Assembly: GCF_000203815.1 (NCBI RefSeq)
Contig: NW_004457644.1
Location: forward strand, 620,001 to 684,000
Source: Cavenderia fasciculata
Lineage: Eukaryota; Evosea; Eumycetozoa; Acytosteliales; Cavenderiaceae
Length of the DNA stretch: 64,000 bases
Direction: 5' to 3'
Shown here: positions 1 to 11,611 of the stretch, one piece after another
Position numbering within the stretch: position 1 is the stretch's first letter
Layout: each line of letters begins with the position of its first letter
Translations under genes and position numbers: made by a program
The notes under the pieces: generated by a model
The model's input: the letters and a program-made list of their open reading frames with translations, nothing else
The model's database searches: none
What the model was told of the DNA's origin: nothing

Positions 1-1064
1 GAAAAGGGGGTTTGGAGAATAATTGTGTAGTTTGGTCTGGATGGTGTGTGAGTCTCAAAGGGGAGGGATGGGAGAGTGAGTGGGTAAATTGTTTGTTTGT
101 TTGTTTGTTTGCTGATTCCATTCATCTAATCTGATTCAGGTTCCTAAACGCCATGAAGTAACCCTTCTCTTGGATTGGTTGTTGTTGTCATCAATCTTTA
201 CTCGCACACCATCTTGTAGATAGATCAAACACACTTTGATTTTATCATCAGTGGAATGTGGGTGGGGTAATAAAAAGTGAGGAGGAAGGCCCTAGCACCA
301 GCAGCGGCAGAAGATTCTGATTGCTTTCTAGCAACGGCAGCAGAAACTTAACAGGAATTGCCCAATCAACAGCTGATAGCCCTGCCAATTATGGAGCAAG
401 ATACTTTCGTTTGAATGACACGAGCAATGAACTGTTGTCGGTTTTTCCCTCCTTTTTTTCAAAATATTTAAAAAGTTTGAATTTTTGGGAGGGTGTTTGG
501 CCTTGTGGCCTGCCATTGTCGGTCGTTTTTGGCTTGCCTTCTCTTCTTTTAATTCCAATGGAGGTTGGGGTAGACGTTAAATGAATAAACAAGAGACGGA
601 TTAATTAATTAACCCCTTCCTTTGTTTCTTTGCCCTTTGAAGGGACTAGTACCTCCTCCTCTGTCTCTCCTTCCCCAACCTTGGTAATCGAGGGATCTAT
701 TGGTATCCGAAATTCCTTGTCAAGATCTTGAGCTGCAGTACCCCTCATACTCGAGGGTATGTGGTGACTACTCTACTTAACAAAAAAAACAATTACAACG
801 ATGAAGAAAAATTGTGTTTCCTGAATAGGAGGAGAGAAAAAGAGTAAAAAAGGAAACATAAAAAACAGGCTAGTTCCTATTAAAGAACCCAACAACAAAC
901 AAAAGATTGAGAGATAATGATGGAGATTTGTTGTTGTAAACACATCACACAATCACAAGAGTTTTTGGGTTACAATTGTACCCCTTTGAAACTTTATAGC
1001 TCCACAAAACGACGATGATAGTAGATAAAGATAGATGAAGACGATGATGATAGCAAAAACATAC
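1..1064. other. Region 3' of the PTB-like gene, no supported gene
   Basis: About 1 kb downstream of the last recognisable exon of the minus-strand RRM gene. Several short ORFs cross it on both strands (for example 321-584 plus and 389-592 minus), but none resembles a known protein and none looks like the missing half of the fourth RRM. It holds a TTTG microsatellite near 90-110 and mixed A- and C-rich stretches. It may contain an unrecognised terminal exon or the 3' UTR of the RRM gene. Confidence 0.5.
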
Positions 1065-3229
1065 TTGAATAAATGAAAGGAAACAACATTGCCAAACTTT
1101 GAAAATAATTCGGTAATGCAAGCTTCTATATCAAACCTTGGGGGTAAGTTTGAAAGATGGAGAATATGCGATGGTGGATGGATGTTTTGGTAATTCTTTG
1201 ACCCTGGCTGTTTAAATCTATGAGAAGCAGAGCCAGTATAATCTTTGGTGAAATCACTCTAAAATAAAATTGTATAAAAAAGGAAATTTAAATCTATTAA
1301 AATCGATCAAATCAAAACCAAAATAAATTATTTTTTTTTGAACATACTTGAGCATCACCAGACTTTGGCATGGAAATAGATGCATGCCTTGAAAGATTAA
1401 CTCTTAATATACTTCCTCTAAATGGTACATTATTTAAATATTGTAATGCTAATTCTCTAAAAAAAAAAAAAGATAAATATAAAAATAACAAACAAAATTA
1501 ATTAATTATCTCTTTTCTATTTTCTTTTTTTTTCTCTATTTTTTTATATTTACGCTTGTTGTGGTAAATTCATTTGAATTAAAGCTGTATCCTTTTTGTT
1601 AAACATGATTTTAATACGTATTGGGTCACCGTAAACACCGAAAAGATTAAAGAGGTCTTGTGGAGAAGCCGAAAGAGGAAGACCGCCGACGATTAGAACC
1701 GGAGTGGATATGTGTGGGAAGAGGGTGGCCATTGCCTGTGGTTGGAGACCTGTCATACCAAGACTTTGTGCAACCGCAGCAGCCGCTGCCGATGATGGGC
1801 CAACGCCCATATTGGTTGCCGGATTCACAAGATGTGGGTTACTAATTGCACCTTGATTGACAATCGCCGCAGCAGCTGCTGCATGTTGCTGAGACATTAA
1901 TTGCCCAGCAGAATTATTGCCAAATCCAATTGTACTAGGAATACCCGACATTAACGTCGGATTAGTAAAATCACGACTCTTATCATTATTGTATTTAATA
2001 CGTAAGTTACTAAGTGATGAATATTGAATTTTCATTGTACAACATCCACTATAAATACTTTGTCCATCTAATTCCTAAAAAATAGAAAAAGAAAAAGAAA
2101 AATTAATAAAATTACTCTCTATCTTTTTTTTCTTTCTTTTTCTCTCTCTCTCTCTCTCTCTCTTTCTTTACTCTTTTAGCTTGAATAGCAGATTCTAAAG
2201 AATGTAATTGAACAAGGCTTTGGAAATTACCACTTTTTGAAAAGATTAAAATCTTTAATACACTTCCATATTTACCAAACAATTGATATAATACTTCAAT
2301 CGTAACTGGATAAACTATATTTGAAATAGTAACAAGTAAAATATTATTTGGTGTTTCCTAAAAAAAAAAAAATTAAATCAAAATTATTAATAAATAAATA
2401 TATTTACTTTTTTTTTCTTTTTACTTACAACAGCAGAAGTTGAAGTGATTTCTTCACGATTTGAATATTGAACAAAGAAATTTTTAGCTCTTATACAACC
2501 TTGAATGGTTGTGTAGAATTGAATAAAGGAAGAGGCAGAGGTGAGTTCCAAGAATTGAATAAAACCTTGACTCTTTCCTTTGAGAATCAAAATGTGGTCC
2601 ACCTGTCCAAAAGGGGCAGCAATGGCCATAATCTCGTGTTCAGTACAATCGATTGGAAGATTTCTCAAATGGATGACCTTGGATGGTTGTGGAGTCGTGT
2701 TTTTGAGTTTCTTTGCTTTGCTCTGCTCGAAATCCTCATTGGTTTCCAAGCTTCTCTTGAGATTTAATTCATTGTTGTGGTCGAGGTCGCCTATATTGTC
2801 ATCTTCGTGTGGTGGTGGAATACGTTGTGCTTGTTGTACAGGTGCTGTTGAAGGTGATGTTTTAGTACTACTACCTGGTGTCATTGTTGATGCTAATAAT
2901 GGATCTTTTCTTAATACTTCATTAAAATCTGTTGCGGCAGTAGAAGTAGATGTTGTTGTTGTAGTAGTAGAAGTAGTTGATGTTGTTGTTATTGGTGATG
3001 TAGAAAAAGGAGAAGGAGAGGAAATCTTTTGTTGTTGTTGTTGAGGTTGATCAGATGATAACAACTCGGTTTTAACTTCTTCTAAAACTACTTGTTCTTG
3101 TTCTTGGTCTTGGTCATCTTCCTCCTCAACGCTGGTATTGACATCTTCTTCATCAGACTCTGTCTCTGTTTTAACCATTTTTGGTGTCTTTATGTTGTTG
3201 TCAGTAGTAGTTGTAGGAGTACTACTCAA
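1065..3229 (-). CDS. PTB/hnRNP L-like RRM protein, 3' end unresolved
   Basis: Probable polypyrimidine-tract-binding protein acting in nuclear pre-mRNA splicing. Exons read downward 3229-2429, 2357-2172, 2074-1554, 1456-1348 and 1258-1065; all phases join. An acidic Ser/Thr/Gln-rich N-terminus of about 165 residues precedes RRM1 (KVIHLRNLP...). RRM2 starts near NNILLVTISNIV and ends with the PTB-typical LDGQSIYSGCCTMKIQYS. RRM3 has PVLIVGGLP, a loop rich in Ala/Gln lies before it, and the exon 3/4 junction falls inside it. RRM4 begins HILHLSNLPPRFDIEACI but its second half is not found downstream of the donor at 1064. The RRM spacing and the CCTMKIQYS segment are what separate PTB/hnRNP L from other RRM proteins. 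The start at 3229 is the first Met and follows an A-rich leader. Confidence 0.8.
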
Positions 3230-4940
3230 TCATCAAATCATCATGCATGCCATCAATAACAATAATAATCAATCAATTCATTTCAGAAATAATCAAACAA
3301 GCAAGAAAGCAAGCAATGAAGAGATATATATAGGGAGGGGGTTGGGAAGGAGGGATGGATGGCAACACAATAGCAGTATTAAAAGTAAATTAGGTGGTGG
3401 TAGAGAGAAAGAGAGAGAGAAAGAGAGATAAGAAAGGCAAGGTTAGGTTAGGTAGAATCTAGATTTTGAAAAGAGGGGGGTTGCGATAGTTTAGCAAAGA
3501 TACATACGACATGTCGTTGATATATATGATGTGGTGTGATGTTGAAATAAATAAATGATAGATATAGGGGAGAATAAAGCTTAATTGCAACGGAAAAGAT
3601 TGCTGCGCTGTTTGATTGATTTGATAGATAGGATAGATATAATTAAGTAAGTGGTCACCTGCTTGCTTCTCCTTCCTTCCTTCTTTATATATATCTATAT
3701 ATATATATATATTATATATCTCTTTATAATAATAATAATAATGAATCTGATACAAATTCGTTCGTTTACTATGAAGTTTGTCATTGACAAAATTTTCAAG
3801 TGTGTTGGGGGACCAAAATTTAATTATTTTTCTTTCCTCAAAAGAATATTAGTTTAAAACACATCACTGGAACAGGTAAATTCTTATAAATTAATTTAGT
3901 CTTTATTTTAAATATATACTCAAAGCTTTGATCATTTTTTTTTCAATCCATAGCTCAAACTCTCAAACCAATTAAATATTTTTATTTAGATAAAATATAA
4001 AATATAAAAAATTAAAATTATTTTGTTGTTTCTAAATTTGGAAACATATGAGGATAATAAATACTCTTGCAATGTCATCATTGGAAGTGTATTAATGTTT
4101 CCCCCCTTATTTTATTGTATTCCAAAAAACCGGGTTCTCTAAAATACTAATTCGACCAAGAAAATCACTATTTATGGATTATTTAGATTGTTGGGATGGG
4201 ATGTTGGGGTTGTGGAAATGAAAAGATGATTTCAAAAAAATACGATTCGTATTTCACTCTATAGGTGTTTGTGTGTGTGTGTGTATGTGTTTGATCACTA
4301 TGAATATTGAATGACCAATATTACCCTTAAATCGACTGGACTGTGTTTGTTTTTGATGGATTATTTTACTTTTTGTTTTTGAGTACCCCCTCCCTCAGTT
4401 GTCTATCCATCATCAAATTTTTAACTAAAAAAGATATTATTATAATTATTTATATTTAATATAGTATTACTACTACTCTCTCTATCTCTATCTATTTGTT
4501 TACCACTATCTATCTCACCACCCACAGTAGTCTACTTATTCAAACACCCACTTGTGCACATACAGACAGAGATACATTCATACACATCACGAGTTTGTGT
4601 TGGTTTGCAGTGAGTGACATTGTTGATATATAGTAGTAGTGAAGAAGAAGAAGAGTTGACTGCAGTGACAACAATAGCAAGAATACTACTACTTTCCACA
4701 ACTACTAAAATATATATATATATTTATATAAATTATATTATATACTACTATACTGTACAGTACACTATACTTCATCAATCAACGATTCACAACAACAACA
4801 ACAAATTAATTAATTTAAATTGTGAGAATAAGAGAGAGAGAGAGAGTTATATTTAAACACCACAAACAAAACAACTATTAGAGAGAGATAGAACAAAGAG
4901 CAATAATATAATTTAATTAAATAGAATAATCAATCACGTG
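3230..4940. promoter_or_regulatory. Divergent intergenic region between the RRM gene and the kinase gene
   Basis: A 1.7-kb AT-rich region between two divergent start codons, so it probably holds both promoters. It contains a (GT)n tract near 4267-4285, AT dinucleotide tracts near 3686-3720 and 4709-4740, and an A-rich leader before the kinase. A CACGTG palindrome at 4935-4940 abuts the kinase ATG. No ORF here is convincing. Confidence 0.5.
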
Positions 4941-6927
4941 ATGTCAAATAATAATAATAATAATAATAATAGAAGACAAGGACTATCTCCAACATCGTCG
5001 TCATCATCATCATCATCATCAAATAACGGTACTAGTCCAGCTGACAAGATCAATGGAGGAATCATTAATATCAACTCTACACCAAACAATGAGAATATAA
5101 TCAGTCCAACAAAGAGAAAGGAAACTGTTAGAATAGGTGAATATGTATGTAGTAATCATCATCATCATCTCGTTCATCATTACTAATCTATCTATTTTTT
5201 TTACCTATTTTTCTACTAGGCAATAGGTGATAAGATTGGTAAAGGAGCATATGGACAAGTATACAAAGGATTGAATAGTAAGACTGGTGATTTTGTTGCT
5301 ATTAAACAGATTGATCGCATCAAAATCGATGCCAATACATTGCAAAGTGTAAAGAGTGAGGTTGAGATCTTGCAAAAGCTCAATCACAACAATATCGTCA
5401 AGGTGCTTGGATGTGTAGAGTCGCAGTCTCAACTCAACTTTATCCTAGAGTATGTAGAGAATGGAAGTTTGCGTGACGTCGTTGAAAAGTTTGGACCGTT
5501 GAGTGAAGAGTTGGCAACAGTCTATCTCTACCAACTATTACAAGGCTTGGCATATCTACACACCAACCGTATCATCCATCGTGATATTAAATGTTCAAAC
5601 ATTCTCATCACCAAAGAAGGTGTCATTAAATTGGCTGATTTTGGTGTTGCCTCTCAACTCTCTGACGAAGTTCAATTAAGATACAGTGTTGTTGGTACTC
5701 CTTATTGGATGGCTCCTGAAGCTATTACTGTATGTTATAAAAATAATATTAATATTATTGACACAAAACTAATTCATTCGACTACTTTTTTTTAGATATC
5801 GGGACAAAGTAGTTCAAGTGATATTTGGTCATTGGCATGTACAATGATAGAGTTGATTACTGGACACCCACCATATTATAATCTACAACCAATGAGTGCA
5901 ATGTTTAAGATTGTACAAGACCCACATCCACCCTATCCAGCCAACATCTCCAAGCAATTTGAAGATTTCCTCAATGTATCTTTTGAAAAGGATCCAAATA
6001 AGCGTCCAACTGCCGCTGAATTATTACGTCATCCAATTTTTAAAACTAATCAAAGTGGTGTATGTACAAATGATAATATTAATAATAGTTTCAACATTTT
6101 ATTAATATTTTTTTTTCTGCTAGCAATTACCAACATTATCAGAATTACAAGATACATTGAAAACATTGAATGGAAAGAGTAAACCAATTAGAGGATCAGT
6201 TGCATCAATTGATTGGACTGGAAGTACCAACAGCAGTAGTAGTGGTGGTATGGGTAACAGTGGTAGTTCGATTAGTACAAGCAACAGTGGTGGCAGTGGA
6301 AAATCCACACCATCTCCATCAACCTCTTTGAATAATTCACATAATGGAGAAAGTGAAGATATCCTAAAGTTACAATCTCTTGTCCAACATCAACAACAAA
6401 CCATCTTTACATTATCAGAAGAGATTGCAGGTCTTAAAAAACAATTAAAAGATAATCCTTTTATGGAAGAACAACAATTTTATAGAGAGTATGCATATAT
6501 ATTAGAATAGAATAGAAAATAGAATGGAAACAAGAGATGATATGATGATGATGATGATATTAATATAGTTTTATTATTTTTTAGATTTTTCATGGCATTG
6601 GCTATTAGTGTAAAAGTAAATCAATGTTATTTGGGTAAAAATTATGAACAAGTCAATATACAGGGATTGTATGAAAATGCTAGAGCACAAGATATCCCAT
6701 GGTACAGTTTGATTGAATGGATTCCAAAACAAATCATAATTAAAGAAGCTGAAGAGAGAGAAATTCAAAATTGTCATAAAAAGAAGGATAGTAGTACAAG
6801 TAGATTTTCAAAAGCTCTTGGTATATTCTCAAGTAGTAATAATAATACAAATAATAGTAATACAAATAATAATAATAATGACAAAGATAAATTAAATAGT
6901 AGTAATGATTCAACTAAATCGTCATAA
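4941..6927 (+). CDS. SepA/Cdc7/MAP3K-epsilon-like Ser/Thr protein kinase
   Basis: Protein kinase of the STE type closest in appearance to SepA (septase), the dictyostelid relative of S. pombe Cdc7 and plant MAP3K-epsilon, which act in cytokinesis signalling. Exons 4941-5144, 5220-5729, 5796-6059, 6124-6488 and 6585-6927 give 561 residues. After an Asn/Ser-rich leader come the Gly-rich loop GKGAYGQV (about residue 75), VAIK, the catalytic loop [13 protein letters not shown] and [10 protein letters not shown] Ser/Gly linker, a short coiled coil (about 365-405) and an aromatic-rich segment ([11 protein letters not shown]) follow, then an Asn-rich tail. The listed 4938 start is a GTG; the true ATG is 4941. 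The kinase call is very secure. The SepA assignment rests on overall resemblance and the long C-terminal extension, and a phylogeny could move it. Confidence 0.88.
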
Positions 6928-7292
6928 TATTAATAATAATATTACTAATTTTTTTTTTACCAACTTCACCTTATTAACAAAACAAATTAATAACAACAAA
7001 CCAATCAAAAACTAATCTATTTATTTATTTATTTTTTAAAACAAAAAAAACAAAACAAATGTAAATAATAATAATAATAATAATAATAATTTTATCAAAT
7101 TATATAATTATACAACAATTGTTAAAACTGTAAAATAAAAAAAGAGAATCTCTTTTTAACCATTATATCTTTTTGTTTGTTTTAGAATACCAATTTGGTA
7201 AATTGGTATTTTTTTTTTGTATATCTTTAAATTTATTATAATTTTTTAGATATACAAGTATCAGTGAATGAATTTACTCTAATATTCTATAT
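6928..7292. other. Convergent 3' intergenic with two inverted repeats
   Basis: Lies between the 3' ends of two convergent genes. It has an (AAT)n tract near 7065-7090, a near-perfect repeat around AAAGAGA/TCTCTTT at about 7138-7157, and a perfect 10-bp inverted repeat with a 5-base spacer at 7186-7210 (AATACCAATT, TGGTA, AATTGGTATT) followed by a T run. These could form 3'-end hairpins in transcripts from either strand. Confidence 0.5.
7186..7210. repeat. Perfect inverted repeat followed by a T run
   Basis: AATACCAATT at 7186-7195 is exactly reverse-complemented by AATTGGTATT at 7201-7210 across the spacer TGGTA. It sits midway between convergent genes and is followed by about nine T residues. 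It could act in 3'-end formation or be a symmetric protein-binding site. Confidence 0.6.
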
Positions 7293-8377
7293 TTAATAAT
7301 GAGTAAGAGCTAATAAACCATTTGATTGACTCTTTGCTTCGAATGATTTCAATCTCTTTAACTTTTCCATTTCGTTTCTGTTGATTTCATCGTCGATAAA
7401 AGCTAGTCTTTGTCTGACTCTGTTCAAGTCTTGGACAAGTTGGGCTTCTTCGTGTTTTAGGTTAACTTGTTCTTGTTGGTATGCAATGAGTTGAGTGCGG
7501 TTGGCATCGTTGATTTCGTCCAACTCTTGTTTAAGCGAGAGAAGAATCTTTGTCTTGGATTCAATATCTCTTAATTGTTGATCGATCGAACGTGAAATGG
7601 TGCCAACAATTTGTTCGGGGTGCAATTGTTGCTGTTGTTGTTGATGGTTTTGCATAATGATAAAGTGATCGGGTGATTGGTGTTGTGATTGTTCATAGGT
7701 AAATTGTTGAATGGTTTGTGTAAAGTGGAATGGTTGTTGTTGTGGTGGTTGTAATTGTTGGTGGCTATTGTTATTGCCACCTGTCTGCTGCTGCTGCTTT
7801 TGAGTAGTTGCAACAAAACGTGTCTCTTCAACAACCTTTACCTTCTTTTTAATAACATCACTCCAACTTGTTGGTTTATCTAGTACAAACGAAAAAAAGA
7901 ATGTAAAATGGTAAGTAAAGATAAACATATATACATATATATTGTATTAAGTGTATTATTAGTTTACCTTCAATCAAAGTATCCAAAGCCTTTTGTTTAT
8001 CGTTATCATTGGCTTCAAGTGCCTTTCTGATATCAATCTCTTCAATTTTTGGTAATACTTCTTTAATCTCTGATACTGCCTTTACAGTCTCATCAACTGG
8101 TTCCTTTTTCTTGTTATTACCACCTCCATTTCTCTTGTTATTGTTGTTGTTGTTATTTCTGTTGTTTCCATTGTTATTGTTGTTGTTGTTATTATTTTTT
8201 CCGTTTGATTGTTGTTGTTGTTGCTTCTTTCCACCATTTGATTGTTGTTGAGTGTTAAAAGTAACAGTCTTCTTTTCTATTTTTCATCAACAGAGATAGA
8301 TATATTAAATGTGTCAGTACTAACTAGTTAATCATCACCTCACTTCACTACATACCCTTTTGTTGTTGAGTGCTCAT
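7293..8377 (-). CDS. UBA/CUE-like domain and coiled-coil protein, possibly SPATS2-like
   Basis: Exons 8377-8356, 8276-7968 and 7879-7293 give 305 residues, with phases 1 and 1 closing exactly. The short first exon encodes MSTQQQK. A Lys/Asn/Gln-rich stretch is followed by a three-helix UBA/CUE-like segment (about 75-110; VLPKIEEIDIRKALEANDND, then QKALDTLIE) and SWSDVIKKK. After a Gln-rich linker comes a strong coiled coil (about 215-290). The layout of a small helical domain, a Trp-containing basic segment and a coiled coil recalls SPATS2-family or plant GIP1-like proteins, but the match is by eye only. Function unknown; RNA-granule or ubiquitin-related roles would be guesses. Confidence 0.7.
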
Positions 8378-8856
8378 TTTCAATATAAGTTATAGATATA
8401 ATATGTGTGATTGATTGATTGATTGAGTAAAGAAAGAAAATTACGATATCTTTGAAGAAGATAGACAAAAAAAAAGATGAGAAAAAAATAGATTGTTAAA
8501 GGGAAAAGACATCCTTTGTCATCTTTTAATTAATTTCATCGAGTTTTCGATCAGTTGGTTGGATCTTTTCAAGAATATCTCTATCCCCCAAATATCGATA
8601 TGTTTGTATTATCGGTCTCGATAAATAAAAGTAAAATCATATAATTTGATAATAAAATAGTTATTAAAATAAAATTAAATTAAAAAAACTAAAATCTAAT
8701 TTCTAAGTATAATAAAAATCTGATGTGGTTGGGTTTCGAAGAAGTGTACCAGCAAAGTCAACTCTCATTTCCCTCCATTTTTTTACTCTGTTTGGTTGTT
8801 ATTACTACAAGTTTAGTTATTTGTTAAACAAATAAACAAACAAATAAGAAAGAAGA
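8378..8856. promoter_or_regulatory. Divergent promoter region of the UBA-like gene and the PARP gene
   Basis: A 479-bp AT-rich spacer between two divergent ATGs. It contains TATCGATA-like sequence and a GATT microsatellite near 8410. No further gene is seen. Confidence 0.5.
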
Positions 8857-11330
8857 ATGATATCAGCTGAAAGTTATGCAGAGTTAAGACAACAGATCGA
8901 GTATAGCAAGTCAAACAGATCGTCGTGTAAAGGATGTAAAAAGACGATTGCATGTGACGATATGAGAGTTGGTCATGAAACAAAGAGTAGACTATTCGAT
9001 GGTTATCAAGTTGCTTGGTATCATTTGAAATGTGCCAAGTTCTCTCAATGGGGAGTCACCACTGCCACACAATTAAAACACATAGAGTTGCTTCGTTGGA
9101 ACGATTACATCAAGGTAAAGGAACTCTTAAATGATCAAACTCCAATTGATAATGCTTTAGAGAAACAAAATGTATGTATAAATAAATACAAATCATTGAT
9201 GTAGTCATGTGATTACTAATCGATCGACCTTTTAACTTTTTAATTTTTAGTACAACAATGATGTTATGGCAATCAAGGATAAACTTGATTTGAAATTGGC
9301 CGGTCAAAAGGTTGTGTATAGTGCCAACTATTGTTTGGAAGGTTTGTCACCTGCGTCTGTCATTCATGCCGTTGCCGATGGTTTGGCTTATGGCAGAATA
9401 GGTCCATGTCCAACTTGTAACAATCTCTCTGTTCAATATGATGGTACTCATTATTATTGTCGTGGTTGGGTTACAATGTAAATTAGATAACAATCATTAG
9501 AATTTATTTATATTTATACTAATTGATTTATTTATTTTTTTTAAATTTAATTTTAGTTTTACCAAATGTGATTGGAGAGGATCAAGTATTAAAAGATATA
9601 GATTTACTATTCCAAAGGTACCATCAAAATATCTTGCAGGGTTTGAATATTCTCATAGCCATCCATACGAGTTGTTGACTGATTATGTTGCACCGGCTAC
9701 CTCTTCTTCCACTGCTCCATCTTCTGCCAAGGAAAAGAAAGCAATACCAAAAAAGAAGAAAATAGAAGATGATGAAGAATTTAGTGGATCTGAAGATGAT
9801 GATAATAGTGCAGAGGATGAGGTGGATAATACTCCAGTCATCAAGAGACCAATGCCACCAAAGGGATCTGCTTACCTCAAGATTGATGAAGCATACAAGG
9901 GTAAAGGAGAGATTGCCATTGAAGATTCACCAATCTTTGGATTTACACCATACAATGTATCACTTGTCTACACTGATATGATCTATGGTACCAATAGCTT
10001 TTACAAAATGTCAATCATCAAGGTGACCAATTCAAAGTTTGTACTCTTTAGAAAATGGGGTAGAATCGGTACATCAGTTGGTGGTGACACCCAACACAGT
10101 CACGACTCGTTGGCTGATGCTCTTGCACAGTGGTGCGAAGTGTTTGTAGACAAGTGTGGATACCAATGGACCGACAGACACAAGAACCGTAACACCAAGT
10201 TACCAGGCAAGAGTTTTATGGTTGATTTGGAAGAAGATCATGACCAACCATCTGGATCATCCTCCACTACTGCCGACTCTGACAGTTTCTCACGTGATAG
10301 TGACAAGTTGCCAGCTGAGACACAGACATTACTCAAGTTATTGTTTGACTTTTCGAGTATTCGTGAACGTCTTGCTTTGATGAAATTTGATACTCGTAAG
10401 ATGCCACTTGGAAAGATTTCTCGTACCCAAATCAAGGCTGGATACTCTACATTGACTGAAATCCAAGATATCCTTTCTCAAGAGACCGTCGTTAGATCCA
10501 AGTTGATCGACGCATCCAACCGCTTTTACACACTCATTCCACACGACTTTGGATACAGTGTACCACCCATCATTGACAATATCCAACTACTCAAGGAAAA
10601 GATTAGAATGGTCGACACGATCGACGATGTTGAAGTCGCCAACAACCTCAAGAAACTGTGTCTCCAAGCCGGTAACTCTATGGACACTAGCTATGACGCA
10701 CTCAAGTGTAACATCGAACCTGTCGATCCCGACTCTTATGTCTATTCGTATTTACGTGAGTTGGTACTCTCTACCAACGACTCGCCACAAGGTATCGCCA
10801 TCAAGCACATCTTCCAAGTCGATCGTCAAGGAGAAGCAGAACGTTACCAACAATGGGATCACAATGCCAACAAACAACTCTTGTTCCATGGATCACGTAC
10901 CCAAAACTTTATCGGTATTCTTGGACAAGGTCTCAAGATTGCTCCACCCGAAGCACCAAAAACAGGTTATCGTTTCGGTAAGGGTGTCTATTTTGCCGAT
11001 TGTGTCAGTGTGTCGAATGGATATTGTGGTGCCACTCCCAACTATCCCTACACTATTGTTGCTCTTGCTGAAGTCGCACTTGGTACATCTGAATCGTGTC
11101 ACATCGATACCTATATGGAAACTGCTGGTTTTGGTTATCAATCCACCAAGGCTATCGGTGAAAGAACACCAGCCCTCTATGATAATTTCCAAGATACCAG
11201 TGTACTTCGTGGACCCGTCGTTGCCAATGGTCTCACTACCAGTTGTACTCACAATGAATATGTCATCTATGATACAACTCAAGTTAGATTAAAATATTTA
11301 CTTTTAATTGAAAATCAATTTAACAACTAA
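8857..11330 (+). CDS. Poly(ADP-ribose) polymerase with zf-PARP, PADR1 and WGR domains
   Basis: Nuclear DNA-damage-responsive poly(ADP-ribose) polymerase that transfers ADP-ribose from NAD+. Exons 8857-9171, 9251-9477 and 9557-11330 give 771 residues. Domains in order: one zf-PARP finger (about 20-85; CKGC and HLKC ligands), the PADR1/third zinc domain (about 110-210; CPTC, YYC and KCDW), an acidic linker, a WGR domain (about 290-370; RKWGRIG), the helical regulatory domain (about 415-540) and the ART catalytic domain. The H-Y-E triad is present: LLFHGSRTQNF, RFGKGVYFAD and HNEYVIYD. There is one DNA-binding finger rather than the two of animal PARP1, and no BRCT domain. Dictyostelids carry several Adprt paralogues; which one this matches is not resolved. 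Confidence 0.96.
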
Positions 11331-11611
11331 AATCCAAATCACAAACAAACAAATTAATAATAATAGATAAATATATAAATAGATAGTTATAATTATAAGA
11401 AATTATAATCCCACAAATTTTGTATTCAACAATATAATAATTAAATAATAAATAAATGAACAATGTAAAGAGAAAATAAATTTATTTGATCAAAATATAT
11501 TTGTTTGTTTGTTTTGGAGAGAGAAAGAAGGTTATGATCTATAACTGATCTGTCTACTAATTTTGTTTGTTGTTAAAAAAAATAAATATATATGCGCGTG
11601 TTTGTTTGTTG

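Noticed and set aside
321-592. Short frames on both strands at the left edge
   Set aside because: No similarity to a known protein, no clean start context, and the frames overlap each other; treated as noncoding.
1660-1845. Plus-strand frame inside the RRM gene
   Set aside because: Shadow of RRM-gene exon 3, which is supported by splice phases and RRM motifs.
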